From assembly GCA_018969165.1 (NCBI GenBank), contig JAGWYX010000017.1, positions 1 to 14,068 on the forward strand: a DNA stretch of 14,068 bases. Reading direction: 5' to 3'. This stretch comes from Verrucomicrobiota bacterium (GTDB lineage Bacteria > Verrucomicrobiota > Verrucomicrobiia > Limisphaerales > JAGWYX01). The notes beneath the pieces were generated by a model. The model was not told the DNA's origin, searched no databases, and worked only from the letters and a program-made list of their open reading frames with translations. The number at the start of each line of letters is the position of its first letter. Position 1 is the first letter of the stretch. Below, piece after piece: positions 1-7,186 of this stretch. The position numbers and the translations under genes are program-made.

Positions 1-3000
1 GCTCACTCAAGACCCGAGCCGGCGGAACCGATCGCGATCATTGGCATGTCCGGGCGGTTTCCCCAGTCCCCCGACCTCAAGGCCTTTTGGGAGCACTTGA
101 AGCGCGGCGAGTCGTGCATCTCGGAAGTGCCCTCGGACCGCTGGGATTGGCGCCAATTCAACGACCAATCGGCCTCCGAGGCGGGTGCGTCAGCCAGCAA
201 ATGGGGCGGCTTTATCGAGGGGATCGACAAGTTCGACGCCCGCTTTTTCAACATTTCCCCGGTGGAGGCGGAGGGAATCGACCCGCAGGAGCGACTGTTC
301 CTGGAGACCGCGTGGACGACGCTCGAAGACGCCGGCTATCCCCCTGAATTGCTGAGTCGGGCCGGAGGCGGCGTGGGCGTGTTTGTCGGGGTCACGCACA
401 ATGGCTACGCCTACCTTGGGGCGACGGCCTGGGCGCGCGGCACTCCGGTCAGGGCGAGTTCGGCGCATTGGTCGATTGCCAACCGGGTTTCGTACACCCT
501 CAATTTTAACGGGCCGAGCCTGGCCCTGGACACCGGTTGCTCCTCCTCGCTCACGGCGATTCATCAGGCCTGCGAGAGTCTCCGGCGCGGAGAATGTTCA
601 GTCGCGTTGGCCGGCGGTGTGCACCTGATCGTTCATCCCCTCCAGTACCTCGGCCTCAGCGCGATGCACGTCCAATCCAAGGGCAAGGAGACGAAATCCT
701 TTGGCGCCGGTGGCGATGGTTTCGTCGATGGCGAGGGCGTTGGGGCGATCCTCCTGAAGCCTTTGAAGCGCGCCCTGGCGGATGGCGACCATATTCACGG
801 GGTCATCAAAGGCTCGGCCATCAACGCCGGCGGGCGCGGGAACGGTTACCTGGTGCCGAATCCCGTCGCACAACGGGAGTTGATCCTGCGCGCGCTGGGC
901 GCCGCCGGCGTTGGCGCCGACACGATCTCATTCATCGAGGCGAACGCGACCGGCACGGAGTTGGGTGATGCGGTGGAGATGCGCGGCCTGGTGGAGGCCT
1001 TTTCGGCCCGGCCCGGCAACGGGAGCGGCTCCGACGCCGTCGCCCGCCTCCCACGGTGCGCCGTCGGTTCGGTCAAACCGAATATCGGCCATTTGGAGGC
1101 GGCCTCCGGCATTTCGGCGGTGATCAAGGTGTTGCTCCAATTCAAGCATAGACAACTCGTGCCACTCTCCCACTCCGACGAATGGAATGCGCAGTTGGAT
1201 TTGTCCGGCTCGCCTCTTTATTTGTTGGACCGTTTGGCGGATTGGACGCCCCTGGTGTGCTCCAGTGACAACCTGGAGCGGGTGGTTCCGCGGCGGGCTG
1301 CGGTCAGTTCCTTCGGCGCCGGCGGCGCCAACGCGCACCTGATCCTCGAGGAGCCGCCCGCGCGCCCAACCCCGGCAAGGGACGAGCCCGCACCTTTCCT
1401 GTTCACAATCTCCGCAAAGACTCCGAGCGCCCTGCGACGGCGCATCGAGGACTTGGTCGGGTGCCTCAACGCGGAGGGATCGCATCACAGATTGGGCGAT
1501 ATCAGCCTGACCTTGAACCTGGGACGGAGCCATTTTGCCTGCCGCTTCGCGACCGTGGCGTCGTCGTTGGCGGAGTTGCGAGGCGCATTAGAATCGGCCT
1601 TGAGCCCCGTGGCGGGGAACGGAAAGAACGGAGGAGCAAAGAAACGACCTCGCGTAAACGCGCAGGAAAGCCGAGACGGGTCGCCCGAACGGCGATTGCA
1701 GCTCACCGCGATGGCCCAGGCCTACCGGCAGGGTGAGGAGATGGACTGGGCCGCGCTCCGGATGGAGGAGACCGGGCGGAGAATCCCGCTCCCGGCTTAT
1801 CCTTTCGAAAAGAAATCGTATTGGGTAAAGGCTGGCCCCGCCGAACCGATCGGGGTTTCGGTTTCGGCGCGCGTGGATCCTCCCGCGGCTTTGGTTGTGG
1901 CCCCCCGGAACGCCACCGATGTGCGGTTGATTCGAGTCTGGGAAGAGGTCTTGCGCGTTGCCCCCATCCGAATACGCGACAACTTTTTCCAAAGCGGCGG
2001 CACTTCGCTCCTGGCGGTGCGCTTGATGCAGGAAATCGAGCGCGAGTTTCATCAGTCTTTGCCTCTCCATTTGCTCTTCGCCGCCTCGACCGTGGAGGCG
2101 CTCTCCGATGTCCTGGAAAGGGGGATGGAGGAGCGCGATTGGACGCCGCTCGTTCCGGTGCAGCCGCAAGGCTCGCGGACTCCTTTGTTCCTCATTCCGG
2201 GCTGGGGGGGGAACATCGTGTATTTCCACGCCCTGGGGCGCCAATTGGGGCCCGGTCGGCCGGTTTACGCCCTGCAGGCCCGCGGCCTGGAGGGCAACGC
2301 GCCCCCGTACGTCAACGTCGATGAGCGCATGATCGATTACCTGGCTGCGGTCAAGCGAGCCCAGCCCGTGGGACCGTACGTGCTCGGGGGCCATTCGATG
2401 GGTGCCCACCTCGCGTTCGAATTGGCGCAGCGCCTGATCAAGAACGGAGACGAAGTTGCCAGAGTCGTGGTGATGGATAAGGCGGCGCCGTTGGCCGGCG
2501 ATCCCCCGGAGACGCTCGAAGACGAGGAGGACGCCTGGAAGCTCCTTTACTACACGCTGTCCGAGATCGCCGGACGGAAGATGATCCTGACCGAGGGAAG
2601 TCTTCAGGCTCTGTCGCGTGAAGACCGCATTCAGCGACTGCGGGCAGGCGTGTCCGAGATTTACGGCAATCCCACGGGCCACCATGCGGGGTACATGAAC
2701 GGATTCCTCGCGGTGTTTTTCGCGGATAGTCGAACTCGCTACCAGCCGTTGGATCCGGTTCCGGTCCCCATCCTGCTCCTCCGAGCGGAAGAGCAGGTGC
2801 CGGTGCAGCGGGGGGAAACCGCGGGCATGCGACGCCTGCGCGAAGATCCGCTCGCGGGGTGGCAGCACTACGCGCGCGGCCCGGTCCGCGTTTGCGTCGT
2901 GCCGGGGAATCACAACTCGATCCTGTTGGAGAGAAACGCTTGCGCTTTGGCGACCTGTTTGCGAACCTGCCTGGAGGAATCGGATGAAGCCAAACGACAT

Positions 3001-3006
3001 CCCTGA
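1..3006 (+). CDS. trans-AT polyketide synthase, C-terminal part (KS0-linker-ACP-TE), 5' truncated
   Basis: The gene enters from the left edge: the frame is open from base 1 and the KS signature EPIAIIGMSGRF starts upstream of the first ATG (base 46), so that ATG is internal. About 1001 residues are visible (numbered from base 1). They form a ketosynthase (about 10-445), a post-KS linker ending LPAYPFEKKSYW (about 596-606) as in trans-AT PKSs, a carrier domain (about 636-705, DNFFQSGGTSLLAVRL, Ser669) and a type I thioesterase (about 715-1000). There is no AT, KR, DH or MT. The KS keeps Cys180 (DTGCSSS) and His364 (NIGHLEA), but the HGTGT histidine is Asn315 (EANATGTELGD), as in non-elongating KS0 domains. 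The thioesterase triad is visible as Ser799 (GHSMG), Asp826 (VVVMD) and His971 (PGNH). This is therefore the terminal, product-releasing module of an assembly line. The gene overlaps the sulfotransferase gene by 23 bases. Confidence 0.93.
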   Translation, partial: AHSRPEPAEPIAIIGMSGRFPQSPDLKAFWEHLKRGESCISEVPSDRWDWRQFNDQSASEAGASASKWGGFIEGIDKFDARFFNISPVEAEGIDPQERLFLETAWTTLEDAGYPPELLSRAGGGVGVFVGVTHNGYAYLGATAWARGTPVRASSAHWSIANRVSYTLNFNGPSLALDTGCSSSLTAIHQACESLRRGECSVALAGGVHLIVHPLQYLGLSAMHVQSKGKETKSFGAGGDGFVDGEGVGAILLKPLKRALADGDHIHGVIKGSAINAGGRGNGYLVPNPVAQRELILRALGAAGVGADTISFIEANATGTELGDAVEMRGLVEAFSARPGNGSGSDAVARLPRCAVGSVKPNIGHLEAASGISAVIKVLLQFKHRQLVPLSHSDEWNAQLDLSGSPLYLLDRLADWTPLVCSSDNLERVVPRRAAVSSFGAGGANAHLILEEPPARPTPARDEPAPFLFTISAKTPSALRRRIEDLVGCLNAEGSHHRLGDISLTLNLGRSHFACRFATVASSLAELRGALESALSPVAGNGKNGGAKKRPRVNAQESRDGSPERRLQLTAMAQAYRQGEEMDWAALRMEETGRRIPLPAYPFEKKSYWVKAGPAEPIGVSVSARVDPPAALVVAPRNATDVRLIRVWEEVLRVAPIRIRDNFFQSGGTSLLAVRLMQEIEREFHQSLPLHLLFAASTVEALSDVLERGMEERDWTPLVPVQPQGSRTPLFLIPGWGGNIVYFHALGRQLGPGRPVYALQARGLEGNAPPYVNVDERMIDYLAAVKRAQPVGPYVLGGHSMGAHLAFELAQRLIKNGDEVARVVVMDKAAPLAGDPPETLEDEEDAWKLLYYTLSEIAGRKMILTEGSLQALSREDRIQRLRAGVSEIYGNPTGHHAGYMNGFLAVFFADSRTRYQPLDPVPVPILLLRAEEQVPVQRGETAGMRRLREDPLAGWQHYARGPVRVCVVPGNHNSILLERNACALATCLRTCLEESDEAKRHP
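46..1335 (+). other. ketosynthase domain, probably non-elongating (KS0)
   Basis: Domain inside the PKS gene; its first few residues lie just before this interval. The nucleophile codon TGC is at 538-540, in DTGCSSS where DTACSSS is usual. The codon at 943-945 is AAC (Asn) where the HGTGT motif normally has His. The second histidine codon, CAT at 1090-1092, is present in NIGHLEAASG. Without the HGTGT histidine, decarboxylative condensation is generally lost, while Cys-based transacylation can continue. The domain ends near the conserved SSFGAGGANAH motif. Confidence 0.85.
1906..2115 (+). other. carrier protein (ACP/PCP-like) domain
   Basis: Domain inside the PKS gene. The phosphopantetheine attachment serine is encoded by TCG at 2005-2007, in the motif DNFFQSGGTSLL. 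The DNFF..GG.SLLA pattern is more typical of peptidyl carrier proteins and of carriers next to thioesterases than of DSL-type ACPs. It directly precedes the thioesterase and is presumably the last holding site of the chain. Confidence 0.85.
2143..3000 (+). other. type I thioesterase domain
   Basis: Alpha/beta-hydrolase domain at the PKS C terminus. The oxyanion region reads FLIPGWGGN, the nucleophile serine (TCG, 2395-2397) lies in GGHSMGAH, the acid is Asp (GAT, 2476-2478) at the end of a VVVMD strand, and the histidine (CAC, 2911-2913) lies in VPGNHNS. All three members of the triad are present, so release by hydrolysis or cyclisation is expected. Sequence alone does not say which. Confidence 0.9.
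2973..2977 (+). promoter_or_regulatory. ribosome binding site for the sulfotransferase gene
   Basis: A GGAGG inside the last PKS codons sits 6 bases before the ATG at 2984. It fixes that start and supports translational coupling of the sulfotransferase to the PKS. Confidence 0.7.
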
Positions 3007-4252
3007 GCAGGGCGCGTCCCCGATCCTCGACACCCAGCCGCCTACGGCGCTCAGGGCCATCAACGGGACCGCTCGGTTTCTCAATCGAGCCGGGCTCGTC
3101 TCGTTCAATCCTTCGCCGGATGCCCTGATCCACTCCGCCCGGAAAAGAACGGGCCTGGGGGATTTCGGGCCGTGGGATTTTGACAAGGAATTGCGCGAGT
3201 TCGTCGGCTGCTTCCGCGACCAGCCGCGCCTGAAGTACACGGGAATCGCGGGCTTGAAAGAAATGGTGCGAAACGGTCTGGAGCGCCGCCTTTGCCTGCA
3301 ACGGGACATCCAGGTCCATCCGGAAATCCTTGGACAAGAGATCCACCACCCGTTTTATGTCGTCGGCTTCCCGCGCAGCGGCACCACTTTGATGCAGAAT
3401 CTCCTGATCCAACATCCCGGCTGCCGGTGGATGCGCCCTTGGGAGACCATGACCCCATTTCCGTGCAAGGCGGATTGGGGCGGCCCCGCCGATCCGCGGG
3501 TCGCGCGCTACCACGCCACCGCGGCGCGTGTGAAAAGACGTTATCCCACCCAAGACCAAATCCACTCCTGGGATAATCCCGGTGAGTGCTGGCTCCTCCT
3601 GTACGCCAGTTTCGTCGCGCCGCAACTCTTGGGGTCGGTGGTGCTGGACTCTTACCGGGCCTGGTGGGAGAAGTTGCCGCCCACCGCTTTCGCGAAGGCG
3701 TATCAGTTTTACCGGCTCCAGTTGCAGTACCTCACCTGGTGCCAAAACGGTTCCCATTGGGTGCTGAAGGAGACCTCCCACATGACCCAGCTCGATCACC
3801 TGCTGGGCTGCTTCCCCGATGCGCGGATCGTGCAGACCCATCGGGATCCGGGGCAATTCATGGGCTCGATCTGTTCCTTGATCTATTACCAGTTCCGGTG
3901 TTACGACTCGGTCCAGGGCGTGACGCCGGAGGAAGTCGGTCGCCTTCTGCTCCAGACTTGCAGCGTTTGGGCGGCGCGAAACGTCGCCCTGCGCCGACAA
4001 CTCGACGCGGCATCGTTCTTCGATGTGCCGTATCCTCAACTGGTCGAGGAACCGCTCGAAGTCACGCGTCGGATCTACCACTACTTCGGCATGGAATTCT
4101 CGCCCGACCTGCAGAGCAAGATCGAGGAATGGCTGCGGCGCCATCATGGCATCCACCGCCCTCGACACCATTACGACCTCGCCCAATTCGGACTGAGGGC
4201 GGATCAAGTGAAGGAAGCCTTCAAACCCTATTGCGATTACTTTGACCTGTGA
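2984..4252 (+). CDS. PAPS-dependent sulfotransferase family protein
   Basis: A 422-residue protein of the sulfotransferase family (Sulfotransfer_3-like). Such enzymes move a sulfo group from PAPS to a hydroxyl or amine. The 5'-phosphosulfate loop GFPRSGTT is at residues 128-135. The 3'-phosphate site is seen in THRDPGQFMGS, with Arg287 and Ser295. Relatives often have LKSPxH before the FPDARIV strand; here it is LKETSH. The first 120 or so residues are helical-looking with no recognised domain. No signal peptide or membrane segment is visible. The start overlaps the PKS thioesterase coding sequence by 23 bases and has a good ribosome site, so it is very likely co-translated. Likely jobs are sulfonation of the polyketide, either carrier-bound as in curacin CurM or after release, or of a sugar in the same operon. 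The acceptor cannot be read from the sequence. Confidence 0.87.
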   Translation: MKPNDIPEQGASPILDTQPPTALRAINGTARFLNRAGLVSFNPSPDALIHSARKRTGLGDFGPWDFDKELREFVGCFRDQPRLKYTGIAGLKEMVRNGLERRLCLQRDIQVHPEILGQEIHHPFYVVGFPRSGTTLMQNLLIQHPGCRWMRPWETMTPFPCKADWGGPADPRVARYHATAARVKRRYPTQDQIHSWDNPGECWLLLYASFVAPQLLGSVVLDSYRAWWEKLPPTAFAKAYQFYRLQLQYLTWCQNGSHWVLKETSHMTQLDHLLGCFPDARIVQTHRDPGQFMGSICSLIYYQFRCYDSVQGVTPEEVGRLLLQTCSVWAARNVALRRQLDAASFFDVPYPQLVEEPLEVTRRIYHYFGMEFSPDLQSKIEEWLRRHHGIHRPRHHYDLAQFGLRADQVKEAFKPYCDYFDL

Positions 4253-4253
4253 T

Positions 4254-5420
4254 ATGCCGCGACTGGCGGATGATTTCGTCGCCTTCGTCCGCCCCCTCCT
4301 GGGTTCGGTGGAACCCGTTCCGCTGCACGCCCCGCAATTCGCCGGGCGCGAGAAGGACTATGTGCTCGAGGCGATCAATTCCACGTTCGTCTCCAGCGTG
4401 GGCGGGTTCGTGGACCGGTTCGAGGCGGCCGTCGCGCAGTACACCGGCGCGCGGCACGCCGTCGCCACGGTCAACGGCACCGCGGCATTGCACACGGCGT
4501 TGATGCTGGTGGGGACCGCACCCGGGGACGAGGTGATCACCCAGCCGGTGACCTTTGTCGCCACCGCCAACGCGATCCGATATTGCGGAGCGGAGCCCGT
4601 TTTTGTGGACGTCGAGCGCGAAACCCTGGGCTTGTCACCGGAGAAACTGGAGCGCTTTCTGCGCGCCCATGCGACCCCCGGCGGCGGGGGGTGCGTGAAC
4701 AAAACGACTGGCCGAACCCTCCGTGCCTGCGTCCCCGTCCACACCCTGGGGCACCCGGCGCGGACGGGGGCGTTGCGGGAGATTTGCGACCGGTTTGGCT
4801 TGGCGCTCGTCGAGGACGCGGCGGAGGCGTTGGGCAGCTTTCGCGACGGCTGCCACACCGGGCGGAGCGGCCAGGTCGGCATATTCAGCTTCAACGGCAA
4901 CAAGACAATCACGACCGGAGGCGGCGGAATGCTGGTCACGAACGATCCTTCTCTGGCAGAGCGCGCCAAACATCTGACGACGACCGGCAAACTTCCCCAC
5001 CCCTGGGCTTACGTTCACGACGTCGTCGGCTACAACTACCGCATGCCCAACCTGAATGCCGCGCTTGGCTGCGCGCAGTTGGAGCGCCTGCCGGCGATCC
5101 TGCAGAGCAAACGGCGGCTGGCCACGGCGTATGCCCGGTTTTTCGAGGGGAAAGGCGTCACCCTTCTGCGCGAGCCACCCAACTGCCGGAGCAATTACTG
5201 GTTGAACGCGGTGATTCTCCGCGACGAACAACAGCGCGATGACTTTCTTCGCCGGACCCACGACGGGGGGGTCAGGACCCGCCCCTTGTGGGAGCCTTTG
5301 CACCGGCTCTCGATGTTCCGGCAGTGCCAGGCGGACGACCTCGAAGAGGCGACCTGGATTTGCCAGCGGCTGGTGACGATTCCCAGCGGGGTCAAGTGGT
5401 CCGGGGAGGAAACGCGATGA
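4254..5420 (+). CDS. legC: LegC-type PLP-dependent nucleotide-sugar aminotransferase (DegT/DnrJ/EryC1/StrS family)
   Basis: A 388-residue fold-type I PLP enzyme. Enzymes of this subfamily aminate C4 of a 4-keto-6-deoxy nucleotide sugar on the way to legionaminic-type nonulosonic acids, in the cytoplasm. The N-terminal pattern VPLHAPQFAGREKDYV followed by STFVSSVGGFVDRFE is characteristic of the LegC subfamily. The PLP-binding Lys217 lies in FNGNKTITTGGGG and the ring-nitrogen Asp188 in VEDAAEALGS. I chose the ATG at 4254, one base after the sulfotransferase stop. An in-frame TTG at 4242 would add only four residues, and neither start has a clear ribosome site. The stop overlaps the next start as ATGA. 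The family is certain; the exact sugar substrate is inferred from subfamily resemblance and from the next two genes. Confidence 0.87.
   Translation: MPRLADDFVAFVRPLLGSVEPVPLHAPQFAGREKDYVLEAINSTFVSSVGGFVDRFEAAVAQYTGARHAVATVNGTAALHTALMLVGTAPGDEVITQPVTFVATANAIRYCGAEPVFVDVERETLGLSPEKLERFLRAHATPGGGGCVNKTTGRTLRACVPVHTLGHPARTGALREICDRFGLALVEDAAEALGSFRDGCHTGRSGQVGIFSFNGNKTITTGGGGMLVTNDPSLAERAKHLTTTGKLPHPWAYVHDVVGYNYRMPNLNAALGCAQLERLPAILQSKRRLATAYARFFEGKGVTLLREPPNCRSNYWLNAVILRDEQQRDDFLRRTHDGGVRTRPLWEPLHRLSMFRQCQADDLEEATWICQRLVTIPSGVKWSGEETR
5403..5410 (+). promoter_or_regulatory. ribosome binding site deciding the nucleotidyltransferase start
   Basis: GGGGAGGA lies 6 bases before the ATG at 5417. It supports that start over a longer open frame reaching upstream into the aminotransferase gene. 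Confidence 0.7.
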
Positions 5421-6469
5421 ACGAACGTTGGAAAAAGGCCCTGGTGCCCGTGGGCTCGAGCATCCAGTCCGCGCTGGAGTCCATCAGCGCCTCCGATCTG
5501 CGAATCGCCCTGGTGGTGGACGGCGAAGGGCGCTTGGCCGGGGTCATCACCGATGGCGACATCCGTCGCGGCCTGATGCGAAACGTCGGCATGCAGGAAC
5601 CCGTCCAGCGAATCATGAACGCCTCGCCTCGCACGGTCGCGCCGGGGTGCGGTCGCGACGAGGTGCTCGATTTGATGCGCCGCTACGACCTCATGCAAAT
5701 CCCGGTCGTGGAGGGCGAGCGCGTCGTAGGGTTGGTCGTGTTGCGCGATTTGGTCGAGCCAACCCGCTGTGATAATCCGGTCTGCCTGGTGGCGGGCGGC
5801 TTTGGCACACGATTGCGGCCGTTGACCGAGTCCGTGCCGAAGCCGCTGTTGCGTGTGGGCGGGCGCCCCATTCTGCAGCAGGCCCTGGAACACTTCGCGC
5901 GGTCCGGCTTCCACCGGTTGTTCATCTCGGTGCATTACAAATCCGAGCAAATCGTCGAGTACTTCGGCAGCGGCCGGCAATGGGACGTGGACATCCAATA
6001 CCTGCACGAGGACCAACCGCTGGGGACTGCCGGCGCCCTCGGGTTGCTCCCCGAGGATCTGGGTGACTTGCCGGTCATCGTGATGAACGGGGACCTGCTG
6101 ACGAAGGTGGACTTTGCCCGCGTGCTCGACTTCCACCGGGAGCAAAGGGCGGCGGCCACCCTGTGTGTCCGCGAATACGAGTACCAGGTGCCCTTCGGGG
6201 TGGTTCGGACCAACGTCGAGATGGTGGTGGACCTGGTCGAGAAACCGGTCCAGCAATTCCTCATCAACGCCGGGATGTACGTTTTGGACGTCGGCATCAT
6301 TCGCTCCATCCCGCGCGGGCGCCACCTGGAGATGCCGCAATTGCTCCAGCGGGTCCTCCAGGAGGGCAAACGCGTCTGTTGCTTTCCACTCCACGAAGAC
6401 TGGCTGGACGTCGGCCGCTTGAGCGATCTCGCCAGGGCCCGCTCCGAGTCCGAAGCGGACGCGCTATGA
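5417..6469 (+). CDS. ptmE: CBS-domain sugar-1-phosphate nucleotidyltransferase (PtmE-like)
   Basis: A 350-residue protein with a pair of CBS domains (about 1-118; note GVITDGDIRRG and VVGLVVLRDLVEP) followed by a sugar-phosphate nucleotidyltransferase (about 122-350). The signature AGGFGTRLRPL begins at residue 126 and is followed by PKPLLRVGGRPIL. The metal-binding NGD is at 224-226, and DWLDVGR lies near the C terminus. This order matches Campylobacter PtmE, which makes GDP-glucosamine as the entry to legionaminic acid synthesis. CBS domains usually bind adenine nucleotides and could give feedback control. The start at 5417 forms an ATGA overlap with the aminotransferase stop and has a strong ribosome site. 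The stop overlaps the next start in the same way. The NDP used and the sugar specificity are inferred from the PtmE resemblance. Confidence 0.87.
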   Translation: MNERWKKALVPVGSSIQSALESISASDLRIALVVDGEGRLAGVITDGDIRRGLMRNVGMQEPVQRIMNASPRTVAPGCGRDEVLDLMRRYDLMQIPVVEGERVVGLVVLRDLVEPTRCDNPVCLVAGGFGTRLRPLTESVPKPLLRVGGRPILQQALEHFARSGFHRLFISVHYKSEQIVEYFGSGRQWDVDIQYLHEDQPLGTAGALGLLPEDLGDLPVIVMNGDLLTKVDFARVLDFHREQRAAATLCVREYEYQVPFGVVRTNVEMVVDLVEKPVQQFLINAGMYVLDVGIIRSIPRGRHLEMPQLLQRVLQEGKRVCCFPLHEDWLDVGRLSDLARARSESEADAL

Positions 6470-7173
6470 CTCGGCCCCGGTTGCTGGCCCTGATTCCGGC
6501 GAGAGGAGGGAGCAAACGCTTGCCCGGGAAAAACAAACGCCGGCTTGCCGGCCGGCCCTTGATCGAGTGGACAATTGCCGCGGCCCTGGGGTCCGAGCGC
6601 GTCACACGCACCGTGGTCTCTACCGATGATCCGGAGATCGCCGAGGTCGCCCGACGCGCGGGAGCGGACACGCCCTTCCTGCGCCCGGCGGAGCTGGCCA
6701 CCGATTTGGCGGACAGCGTTTCGGTGGCCCGGCACGCGCTGGAGTTTCTTCGCTCCGCGGGAGAGACCTACAATACCCTGGCGCTGCTCCAGCCGACCTC
6801 GCCACTGCGGGCGGCCGCGCAGATTGATGCCGCCGTCGAACTCCTGGAGCGGAAACAAGCCTCCGCGATCGTCTCGGTATGCCGCGCCGAGCACACGCCC
6901 CTCGGGATGAACACCCTGCCGGCCGACAGGTCAATGGACCATTTCCTCTCCCCGCGCGTGGCGCACAAACGGAGCCAGGACTTGCCGGTCTATTATCGCG
7001 TGAACGGCGCGATTTACCTGATCGAAGTGCCGGTCTTCCTGAGCGAAGCGACCTTCTTTCCAAAGCGAGGTTCCTATGCGCTGATCATGGATCGCGAAAG
7101 TTCGGTCGAGATCGACGAGGAGATCGATTGGGTGGTGGCCGAATCGTTGATGGCCGCGCGCTTGCCGGCCTGA
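6466..7173 (+). CDS. legF: CMP-nonulosonic acid cytidylyltransferase (LegF/PtmB/NeuA family)
   Basis: A 235-residue cytidylyltransferase, normal for the family, that would activate a nonulosonic acid with CTP to the CMP-sugar. The nucleotide loop ALIPARGGSKRLPGKN is at residues 8-23, LQPTSPLR ends at 115, and RVNGAIYLI begins at Arg178. The acidic metal site VEIDEEIDW contains Asp217 and Asp221. The QDLP.YYR.NGAIY stretch is like the bacillosamine-derived-sugar (LegF/PtmB) branch rather than classical sialic acid NeuA. The ATG at 6466 overlaps the preceding stop as ATGA. A much longer open frame extends upstream to 6163, but its extra residues are a shadow of the nucleotidyltransferase gene. 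The enzyme class is very secure; legionaminic versus another nonulosonic acid is inferred from the LegC and PtmE neighbours. Confidence 0.88.
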   Translation: MTRPRLLALIPARGGSKRLPGKNKRRLAGRPLIEWTIAAALGSERVTRTVVSTDDPEIAEVARRAGADTPFLRPAELATDLADSVSVARHALEFLRSAGETYNTLALLQPTSPLRAAAQIDAAVELLERKQASAIVSVCRAEHTPLGMNTLPADRSMDHFLSPRVAHKRSQDLPVYYRVNGAIYLIEVPVFLSEATFFPKRGSYALIMDRESSVEIDEEIDWVVAESLMAARLPA

Positions 7174-7186
7174 GCCTTCGGCGCCC

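Noticed and set aside
1588..3309. Long minus-strand open frame of 573 residues opposite the PKS and sulfotransferase genes
   Set aside because: It has low-complexity Arg/Gly/Pro-rich sequence with no motifs, and it covers conserved PKS domains in the other direction. Such frames are common in GC-rich DNA.
2438..4207. Long minus-strand open frame of 589 residues
   Set aside because: No recognisable domain; it shadows the thioesterase and sulfotransferase coding sequences.
4242..4253. TTG start for the aminotransferase
   Set aside because: It adds only four residues and has no ribosome site; the ATG at 4254 is one base after the previous stop.
5288..5416. Upstream extension of the CBS/nucleotidyltransferase gene
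   Set aside because: The extra part reads over the end of the aminotransferase and does not look like CBS sequence. GGGGAGGA precedes the ATG at 5417.
5195..6394. Minus-strand open frame of 399 residues opposite the nucleotidyltransferase
   Set aside because: It is Gln/His-rich with no motif and lies over a well-supported CBS/nucleotidyltransferase gene.
6163..6465. Upstream extension of the CMP-sugar synthetase to a start at 6163
   Set aside because: The extra residues are out-of-frame nucleotidyltransferase sequence. The ATG at 6466 gives the normal N terminus and an ATGA overlap.
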